Shown: piece by piece, positions 56,250 through 64,000 of the stretch
How the letters are laid out: each line of letters starts with the position of its first letter
Numbering within the stretch: position 1 is the first letter of the stretch
Origin: Nepenthes gracilis
Lineage: Eukaryota; Streptophyta; Magnoliopsida; Caryophyllales; Nepenthaceae
Length of the DNA stretch: 64,000 nt
Assembly: GCA_033239525.1 (NCBI GenBank)
Contig: BSYO01000020.1
Location: 8,862,656-8,926,655, forward strand
Direction of reading: 5' to 3'
Notes under the pieces: generated by a model
Told to the model about the DNA's origin: nothing
What the model saw: only the letters and a program-made list of their open reading frames with translations
Database searches by the model: none
Position numbers and translations under genes: made by a program

Positions 56250-57560
56250 GGTTGTCATATTATTCATATTGTGTTAAAAGGTTAAATCTATCAATGTGGT
56301 ACCTCGATAATGGGTGCTTTAGGCATATGTGAGGTAATAAATATATATTTTTTCATTACTTATTAACCATCTTGATGGAATGGCTGTATTCAGTGATGGA
56401 ATTAAGGCTTTTATTTTTCATAAAGGATAAATTAACATTTTTGGCTTCACGGAGCCTTGCAAAGCACTATATGTGGATGACTTGAAATCAAACTTCCTAA
56501 CTATTAGCCAATTTTATTATAAAAATTTTGAGGTCTAATTTTTGTCAAGATAAATGCTGTATTTATGAAAAAAATGGATCACTCATGTTGCAAGGTAAGA
56601 GTACTCCTGATAACCTATATGACATTATTTCTAGACCAATCTAGGGTTCATGCCGCAAATATTGATGCATCAAAACTTTAGCATCAATACCTCAGTCACT
56701 TAAACATCAAGAGTTTATCTAAAATATCTTAGATAAATAGTGGATGCACTATCAAAACTAACAAATTTTTTTAAAAAAATTATGTGTAGTTGATGTCAAT
56801 TTAGAAAACAAATTTGATCAACTCATCGTGTAATAAATAATATTCACAAATTGTGTCCCCTTAAATTGATCCATATGGATCTTATGGGACCATTTAGAAT
56901 TGAGAATCTAGAAGGAAAGAAGTATATCTCGGTGACAGCGATAACTATTCAAGATGCTCTTGGATTGAACTAATATCCAAGAAATTAGAGACATTTAAAA
57001 TTGTGAAAATTCTTTTCAAAAAGCTTACAAATGAAATCAAATGTCCTATTATTCTAATTAGAAGTTATCACAAGAAAGAATTTGATAACTCTAATTTTTG
57101 ACAATTTTTATCATGAAGAGGGAATCAATGGTGAATTTTTTGCTCCTGTCATGCCTAATAAAATGGAATAGTTGAACAAAAAAAATAAAGTTATCCAAAA
57201 CATGGCTAGGACTATGATGCAAAGTAAAAATATATCTATACATTTTTGGAGCAACGCGGTGAGTACTACTTGCCACATTATTAACAAAGTGTACTTATGA
57301 CTTGGAATTGATAAGACTCCATACGAACTTTGAAAATGAAAGAAACCAAATGTTAAATATTTTCATATTTTTGGAAGCAAGCGTCACATTCTACAGGATA
57401 AAAAAAACCTAAGAAAATTTGACTCAAAAGACGATGAAAGACTTTTCTTAAGATATTCTCAATATATTAGAGCCTACCGAGTATACAACCTTTGCACCCT
57501 TATTGTAATAGAATCTATCAATGTTGTTGTTGAATACATCTTAAAAGAGTGACATGTGAA
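56250..57560 (+). pseudogene. Sirevirus protease and integrase
   Basis: Protease WYLDNGCFRHM at about 56300 (family WYLDSGCSRHM; DSG is DNG here). Then EPCKALYVDD-like linker, YEKNGSLMLQGKSTPDNLYD, and the integrase: LIHMDLMGPFRIENLEGKKY (first Asp), a degraded second-Asp region at about 57070, EGINGEFFAPVMPNK, IQNMARTMMQSKNISIHFW, NKVYL, and FHIFGSKRHIL. Many stops and small frameshifts; several catalytic residues cannot be aligned with confidence. Confidence 0.78.
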
Positions 57561-58081
57561 GAGTGAATGTTCGGAAGAAAAGAATAGCACAAACGATCCT
57601 TATCCTAAAACAAACGATGTACATTCCGATGAGGCTCATGACATTACTTTATACAGGAAACCCTCATCTAGAGTCAAATTAAATTATCCCAAAGACTATA
57701 TCATAGGTGACCTAAGTGAGGGAATGCAACTACATCGACAAGTTTTGAATCAACTCACTTTCACATGTTATGTTTCCCTTATTGAGCTACAAAAGGTTAA
57801 AGAGGTCTTGAATGACGAATGCTGGACTAATAACATGTATGAAAAAATAAAGCAATTTATTAGGACTGATGCATAGGTTTTGGTCCCCAAACCTAAAAAA
57901 TAAATATTATTGGCATCAAATGAATCTTTAAAAATAAATCATATGAAAATAATAACATAATTAGAAATAAAGCTTGTCTAGTTGCCTAAGACTCTATTCA
58001 AATTGAAGGTATAGAATTTGATGAAATCTTTGCTCCCATATCTTGCCTTGAATCCATAAAAATTTTATTAACCATTGCCGA
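57561..58081 (+). pseudogene. Sirevirus RT, N-terminal part
   Basis: An open stretch from 57556 (KSECSEEKNSTNDPY...) carries KDYIIGDLSEGMQ, the segment linking integrase to RT in Sireviruses. After TAG at 57874 come LVPKPKK, frameshifted NKACLVA-type and IDFDE-FAP sequence, and LLTIA, where the next insertion sits. Confidence 0.7.
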
Positions 58082-59413
58082 TGTCATGGTCCTAGATCAA
58101 AGAAGGTCATAAATAATAAATAATAATTAAATATCACAAAATAACATCCTAAATGCAACATTCAAATCAAAACCCAAATCCAAGCATAACATCACAATAT
58201 TACCATACAACCACACTATTAACAATAATAATAGAAAAGAATACCAATCATCCACAGGTTAAACATATCAAAAATTTAAAATATATACAAATTGGAGGAC
58301 CAAAGATCAAAAGATTGACTTTGATGAAGGGTTACTCCTGATCCCAATAAACTTAGGCCATATCACTATTATTTTGACCCACAGGCTGAATCGTCTACAT
58401 ACTTTTTCCTATAGACATGGACAAAGTCACCTATGGAATGAGTGTACTTCTCAAATCTGTCTAAATATATTATGACATATGAATATACTAGTTCCATTAA
58501 ATTCATTACGATGGTTCTCATAGAAACACAAATTGGGAAGGGTCTCTATATTACAAGTCCAAAACTTTTCTGTCACGAAAAATGTACGAAGTTTCCACTC
58601 GAACAGGTCAACACAAAACTTTTTACCTTGGAAGAAAGTACACAAATCGAATCAAATACACAAAATAGAACCCGACCCAAAGCATGCATGGTGTCACATG
58701 CATGGCCCATATGCAAGTTTTTATAATTTTTTCTTTATAAATATATTTAAACATAATATTTCAAATCATTTACCCATTTCCACAAAATGACCAAAATTCT
58801 TAAATATTAGCAAAACTGAAATAAAAACTCAAATAATCTAGTAAATCTACATGCATGCAAGAGTAAACAAAGTGGGGTAAGTAAAAATGTCATATATGTA
58901 TACTAAAATCACAAAACGTAGGCAAAATTAGACAAAAACTGAAATAAACTAAGGATACTTGTCTTAACCTCTAGACTAATAGATCTGATAAAAGAATATT
59001 TTAAAATACCTCTTCTCTTCTTCCTCTCTCTTCCTTCCCTTCTCTTTCTCTCCTTTCTCTTCTTTCCTGCGTGAAATGACCGAAAATAGTATGTGTGTGC
59101 TTTATATAGTCGAATCGACATATAAGTAATGCTCAGGCAAGATGCCTCACCCCATTAGTTCACAAGCGCTACCTTGAGTGCCCCTCATGAGTGAGCATTC
59201 TGGAATCCACGTTCAAATGCCACCTCAGGCACTCCTCGGGCATGCCCAATGTACCAAGAACGCAATATAAAGTATCAGGCATGCTTCATGCACTGAAACT
59301 ATGTCAATGCTCTGAATTTCTTTCAATTTATATTACACAATTTATTCAAATATATCCATAATGAACCCAAAATAAACTAATAATACAAAATTAATTGAAT
59401 GAAAATGTGGGCA
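58082..59413 (-). mobile_element. Probable 1.3-kb solo LTR interrupting the Sirevirus RT
   Basis: The RT frame stops at LLTIA and resumes with CSIGLKIYHIDAKN on the far side. The insert runs TGTCATGGTCC...AATGTGGGCA, so on the minus strand TGCCCACATT...GGACCATGACA, TG...CA as in an LTR. A minus-strand TATA CTATATAAAGC (59101-59111) is followed by a G/A-rich leader (59080-59010). TTGCC on the left and TAGCC on the right (59417-59421) may be an imperfect duplication. Confidence 0.55.
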
Positions 59414-59859
59414 TTATAGCCTGTTCAATTGGGCTTAAAATTTACCACATAGATGCTAAAAATGACTTCCTAAATGGCATTATTCAAGAGAAAGTGTACA
59501 TTGAGCAACCATGGGAATTTTACTAATCCCTTGTTACCCAATCATGTGTACAAGTTCATGAAAGTCTTGTATAGTCATAAGTAGACTCCTAAAGGCTAGT
59601 ATGAGTGTCTCACCTCCTATCTTAGTAGCCACAAATTTACTAGGGGTAATGTATGCAAAATTCTGTTTGTCAAAGTTGTGGATAACTACATGATTGTAAC
59701 TCAAGTCTACAGAGATGATATTGTTTTTTATTCCACTACAGAATCCTAAGGTCTTGAATTTGAAAAATATATGATCTTTGAATTTAAAATGAGTATAATC
59801 GGTGAATAAACATTCTTTCTCGACCTTAATATCAAACAACTTTACCATGAGATGCCTTG
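59414..59859 (+). pseudogene. Sirevirus RT, central part
   Basis: GLKIYHIDAKNDFLNGII (catalytic Asp in the family form MDVKSAFLNG), EKVYIEQPWEFY, then frameshifted HVYKFMK, SHKFTRGNVCK and VYRDDIVF. The last is the YVDD box with Val changed to Arg. LNIKQLYHEMP precedes the LINE insertion. Confidence 0.78.
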
Positions 59860-60304
59860 ACACATGTCCTGACATTTTGCCCGCTTGACAGTTCGCTGGT
59901 TGGTTGATTTTGTCGGAGTCTTGGTTTGGACTTCATCATCCTACTGGAGCTTGGCCCTGATGTGTTTAGCCTGCTGTTATGGTTGACAACTTTTTGATAC
60001 GTTTCGGACACGTGACGTCTCTGCTCGGGATTTGGTGGGCGTCTATTGGTTTGGAGTATCTTGCCAGTTTATAGATGTGGCGGTTTCAAGAGCTAGTTTG
60101 CTGCTGTAATCCTACCAGCCGGTCTTTGGAGGACCTTCTCCTGTGTGGTTTAAAAAAAAATTCATGATCTGATTCATGGTGACTGGGGCTTCCCTTCGTG
60201 TCTATGTCCATGTCCATTGTGAGATTTACCTTTGGAGTTTGAACTTTGGTTCTATATTCTTTTTCCTTTTCATTAATGAAATTCAATTATTTACCAAAAA
60301 AAAA
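59860..60304 (+). mobile_element. LINE 3' fragment, family A, with target duplication
   Basis: 445 bases ending CAATTATTTACC and an A-run. A 21-22-base duplication flanks it: AACTTTACCATGAGATGCC (59838-59859) and AACTTTACCATGACATCC (60305-60325), both continuing TTG. Long duplication, poly(A) tail and 5' truncation are the marks of target-primed LINE integration. It splits the Sirevirus RT. Same family as 41385-41906. Confidence 0.88.
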
Positions 60305-60960
60305 AACTTTACCATGACATCCTTGTCTCTTAATCAAAATATGCTAAAGATCTCATCAAACAGTTAGGTTATATAATAAAAAGCACACTCGAATACCCAT
60401 AAGTACATTGACCAAATTAGGTCTTGATCATACCAACAAGAGCATTGATTAAACCATTTATAAAAGTATGATAGGTAATCTTCTCTACTTAACTACTAGT
60501 AGACCCGATATAACATTTAATGTGGGTGTGTATGCTCGAAACCAATCAAACATTAAGGAACCACATTTAAGTGCAGTCAAACGGATCATACACTACATAA
60601 ATGACACTTTTGATTATAGGATCTTCTATTCTCATAACTCCAATCTTGACCTAACCGGTTACTTAGATGTCAACTGGGCTGAAAATATTGATGATTGAAA
60701 AAATACCTTTAGAAGATGTTTCTATGTAGGATCTAATCTTATAATCTAGAATATATGATTATCAATCAACCAAATTTTATAAAACAATCTAGCATAAAAT
60801 CACTAGTTTGAACTTGTTAGAGTTCAACTCAAAAAGATTAAAAGTAATTAGCATTAAAATGTAAAGCGAGCTCGAACCGCAAAAACTTTTGCTAAAATAA
60901 TGAAGGAATCATTACCTTCTATGCTTTGTCCTAGACCTGTATGGAGTGAATAAAAGAGGG
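60305..60960 (+). pseudogene. Sirevirus RT C-terminus and RNase H
   Basis: After the LINE, SKYAKDL and STLEYP lead to MIGNLLYLTTSRPDITFNVG and AVKRIIHYINDTFDYRIFY, the RT thumb/connection. RNase H starts GYLDVNWAENIDD (family GYCDADWAG-DD) and CFYVGSNLI, then decays. The open piece is 60468-60698. Confidence 0.82.
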
Positions 60961-61379
60961 AGAGTGTTGATGCATGAAATATGGAAGAAGTTGTCTTTAA
61001 TATTATATCTAGATCTAATTTTGTTAGTAACAAGTTGGGGTCTAGGAAATAGGAAATGGACCAATTTCTCATGAGAGTCGAACTTTCACCTTCAAGGAAT
61101 AGAAGTCAGAGAAGGGCAAGCGGTGAAGAAAATATTGAGCCCATCTTAGTTTTGATTTTGGAAATGAGATTTCTTCGCAACTATCTATCCCTTAAATCTT
61201 GGTTGGCGATAATATTTTGAGTTACTTATTAAGATTTTATCTTACACTTCTGGTAAGCCATTATGTAATACAGGAGATTTTTTTTTATCAATATATATAT
61301 ATATTGTTTTGTCAATGAAAATAATCTATGATCAATTACACTGTTTTATGTCCAATAGTTACATTGAGTTGAGTTTTAA
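60961..61379. other. Sirevirus 3' remnant and spacer
   Basis: No ORF of interest. An A/T microsatellite (ATATATATATAT) lies near 61292-61305. Confidence 0.4.
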
Positions 61380-61805
61380 GAGTTTTAATATATACATCAG
61401 GTGCTCGGGAAAGGAACTATTAGACGGTCTAGAACAATCCCTACAGGGCGATTCACTCTCTTTGTTGGTCTTCAGTATGCACCGAATGCTTAGGATTGGA
61501 TTAGGGATGCGCGATCACAAAAGTTTGCATATGGGGGAGCACGGGTTTAGGGTCCCTAGTAAACAGTTTTTTCAACTTTTGCACAGGCCTAGGGGATGGG
61601 TCTTTGGTAGGTAATTGTCCGAATATGATGACTGTATGACTATTCCTTGGTAATGTTTCTTTGTTTTCATGATATGTTCATGTTGTTCGGGGTATACCCC
61701 ATCGACTTTATTCTATCTTCAAGTCAGAAAAATACTTGAAGACAGAATACATATTTTGTATTGTTTTTTATTTTAATTTAATTTACTTACGTACAAAAAA
61801 AAAAA
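61380..61805 (+). mobile_element. LINE 3' fragment, family B, with target duplication
   Basis: 426 bases ending TTTTAATTTAATTTACTTACG and an A-run. Flanked by the 14-base duplication GAGTTGAGTTTTAA (61366-61379 and 61806-61819). The tail matches 24670-25323 and, reversed, 42419-42621. No supported ORF. Confidence 0.82.
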
Positions 61806-61819
61806 GAGTTGAGTTTTAA

Positions 61820-62069
61820 TGCTAGTGTCATTATTATTGATTATTTGGACTTAAAGTAAATAATATTAGGGGTTGAGATTAGTGGGAAGCTGATGGACTG
61901 AGAACTGGGCATATGTGGCATTAATTTAGGCGAAACATTATCCAGTAATTGAGATCAGTTACTGAGTTGAAGGTTGCACCTTCGATTGATGAATTGATAG
62001 CTGTGAAGGGATGGAAATTGAACTCATTTCCTTGAATTGTAACGGCTGCAATTAGGCATGGGTGGTGAA
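61820..62069. other. Spacer
   Basis: About 250 bases, no feature recognised. Confidence 0.4.
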
Positions 62070-62074
62070 GGATG

Positions 62075-63210
62075 TGTTGGTATCATAAGAGACTTGAGCG
62101 TCTCTGATACCACTTGTTGGGATGGGAGAGGTCGGTCCGACAGAATGATAAACAGTGAAGGGAAAGAGGAAGAAGAAGCACATGCCGATTTACGTGAAAA
62201 CCTTTATGAACCAAGAAAAAACCACGGGAGCAAAGTCGACAGCAAATCCACTATGTGAAAAATAGGTTACAAACCTCCAAGATGAAGTATCCGCTACACA
62301 CCCGAGAATCACTCACTCTCACCCGTGGTGTACTCCTCTCTTTTCTTTCACCCTTGGATTTTCCTCCTTGCACTTTACCGTGCTTGGATGCTTTCTTTTA
62401 CTCTCGCACTCACAGCCACACAGCCCTGCATGCCCAACAAGTATATATATGGTGGTCTGTTCGGAGGCCTTCAACCAATAAATAGGTTAAGTGTGGTCAA
62501 ATGCCTGCCACTTGCTCTGCAACCTGCCAACAGTTTTATCCACCAACTCTGCAACCTGCCACCTACACAGATGCCGCATGCGCAGCAGGTCTACCACCTG
62601 CTCTGCTGTCCAGCAACTTGTTGCCAGCTGTCCATGACGTCCTCAGTCGTTACTGCAGTCAAGTCCCTTTGCCGTCTGTGCCCATTGGCTATCACAAGAG
62701 TCTTCCGGTGTTCCTTGGTTGATTCCATACCAGTAACACCAACTGGTAATTTTTTCCTTCCCATCCGGTCAACATGTTAACCAGCAACCCAAAGGCGCTC
62801 CAATATTTTCTTCTCCGAAAATACTATCAGGAAATCCTCTCCCGATTTCCTTTCCAGCCTTAGCCGGTCAACCTTCTGTTGACCAAATCCGGTCAAGCTT
62901 CTGTTGATCATCATGCGCAACCATCCGGTCAACCTTCCTGTTGACCGTCTTAAACTGACTATTCGGAGAACTTGACCGTCCTCCATAGCTATCCGATCAA
63001 CCTTCCTGTTGACCGGCATCGCTACCCATCCGCCATCCTGCAACACTCCTGTAGCCCTCAAACGGTCAACATCCCGTTGACTGAATTCGGCTGGCTGTCC
63101 GTCGGTCAATCACCATTGACCGTCTTTGTCTTCCAGCCGATCAATGTAATGCACCCTGATGACAAAACTAGTTTGTTGAATCACCCATAAGGGAGTGACC
63201 TATCCTAACA
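62075..63210 (-). mobile_element. Copia LTR with primer-binding site and minimal second LTR end
   Basis: A full LTR of the family at 20581 (62115-63210, 1096 bp) with, on its inner side, the primer-binding site (minus AGTGGTATCAGAGAC) and 19 more internal bases, followed by TGTTGG at 62075-62080, the last six bases of a second LTR (CCAACA on the minus strand). The whole is flanked by GGATG (62070-62074 and 63211-63215), a perfect 5-bp duplication. So it is an insertion that lost nearly all its interior and second LTR. Confidence 0.8.
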
Positions 63211-63215
63211 GGATG

Positions 63216-63750
63216 GAGGTTTGTAGATTAAGGATGAGAATCAACATAATTAATATTATTTATAGGTATAGTTTTACACTGAATTGTATAGAAATTACTA
63301 TTTTTAGTGTGGAGAGAGACAGGACAGAGAAAGTAAAAATTAAAGTGAGGTAGGACCCATACTTAGTTTTAACAATTTTAATTTAACTGTGTGGATAATC
63401 GGATGTACAAATAGTATATCCCAATCAATAATATACCAGAGGGAAGATTCAAATCTGAAATTACTGCTTGATTTTCTATGACGCTTATAGATTTAAGAGA
63501 GAGAAATATGAGAGGAAGGGAATTACTGTGTAGGGATCGACTGACTAGTTAATAAGATGCTCGATTTCATTATGTTTGGATGTAGAAATTAGAAATGGAG
63601 GGAAGGAGGAGTGTGATACCCAGTATTTTTGGTCGGATTTTTTTTTAGTCTATTTTGGTTGTAATTATAGAGTAAATTGAATAGGCTTAATTTCTAACAT
63701 ACAAATAAGATTTTTGGTATTATCATAGGACGAATAAGATAATTACGTAG
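63216..63750. other. Spacer
   Basis: No gene recognised. AT-rich, with a polyT/TTTTTTAG stretch near 63640. Confidence 0.4.
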
Positions 63751-63752
63751 AA

Positions 63753-63773
63753 ATATATATATATATATATATA
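63753..63773. repeat. (AT)n microsatellite
   Basis: About ten AT dinucleotides in a row. Confidence 0.95.
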
Positions 63774-63819
63774 ATAGTAAAAACTTATTAAACAATAATA
63801 TTAAAAGTAATATATTAAT

Positions 63820-64000
63820 TCCCTCCCCTTCAGGATTCTTCCTTTGCCCTTCATTTTCATCTCTTAGTCTCTCTCTCACCTTTCTGCCATCTCTCCCTCT
63901 TTTTCTCCTGTATCCAGACTGCTCTTTCTCTCTCTCTTTTTCTGGTAATCACTCTTTCTCTCTCTCGTTCGTTCCACCCTAGCCGTTCCATTCAAATCTC
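63820..64000 (+). promoter_or_regulatory. Pyrimidine-rich leader-like sequence
   Basis: Strongly C/T-rich with several TCTCTCTC runs (63868-63877, 63927-63939, 63956-63967), like the 5' leaders of many plant genes. It may precede a host gene starting beyond the window on the plus strand. No ATG-led ORF is visible before the edge. Confidence 0.35.

Larger units (their letters stand above)
27180..61360 (+). mobile_element. Old Sirevirus-type Ty1/copia element, host of the nested insertions
   Basis: One decayed copia element whose parts occur in order on the plus strand: gag (27180-27827 and 40677-41384), protease and integrase (56250-57560), RT (57560-58081, 59414-59859, 60305-60460) and RNase H (60440-60960). 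The gaps are exactly filled by element 2, a LINE, the Tekay element, a 1.3-kb LTR-like insert and another LINE. The protein blocks resemble Sirevirus (SIRE1/Maximus) gag and pol. Its own LTRs were not identified. Outer limits are approximate. Confidence 0.82.

Noticed and set aside
61309..61614. 101-codon ORF near the LINE tail
   Set aside because: Crosses the LINE insertion boundary at 61380, so it cannot be an ancestral gene.

Overview
The window is repeat-dense, decayed flowering-plant nuclear DNA. Almost everything I can assign is retrotransposon: Ty3/gypsy elements of the Tat type (with a second, archaeal-type RNase H) and the Tekay/Del type (chromodomain after integrase), Ty1/copia elements of the Sirevirus and Tork/Tnt1 types, and 5'-truncated LINE tails. 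I see no rRNA, tRNA or CRISPR and no convincing host protein gene; the last ~200 bases look like the 5' leader of one. The species cannot be named from this.

Layout. 1-5982: Tat-type element 1, minus strand, running off the left edge, with its 5' LTR at 5056-5982. 5983-8516: unclassified spacer. 8517-19777: Tat-type element 3, minus strand, with perfect 5-bp target duplications and no pol; its 5' LTR is split by a 2.84-kb Tekay-like solo LTR (16208-19047). Inside element 3 are a gag remnant, a 2-kb array of 42-bp repeats, and an intron-containing gene on the strand opposite to the element. 20581-24661: a gag/protease-only copia element, minus strand, with a 218-bp foreign insert in one LTR. 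24662-27180: LINE tail and an eroded Ty3 LTR. 27180-61360: an old Sirevirus, plus strand, broken by Tat-type element 2 (27828-40671, with target duplications), a Tekay element (42622-55756, itself split by a solo LTR at 48168-51034), a 1.3-kb probable solo LTR (58082-59413) and LINE insertions. 62075-63210: a copia LTR that kept its primer-binding site. 63211-64000: spacer with simple repeats and a pyrimidine-rich leader-like end.

How the parts relate. Elements 1 and 2 are the same family in opposite orientation; both gag-pol genes are dead, mostly through CAG/CAA/CGA to stop changes of the kind cytosine methylation produces. The most interesting material lies downstream of integrase in element 2: up to three genes on the antisense strand, each with its own TATA-like box, two followed by AATAAA. 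One is a fully open 222-codon frame. The pol-less element 3 carries a related antisense gene with a clean GT-AG intron and its own AATAAA. Antisense ORFs in Tat-type elements are, as far as I recall, already reported in plants; the multi-unit layout and the sharing of the gene with a pol-less partner are what deserve a closer look.
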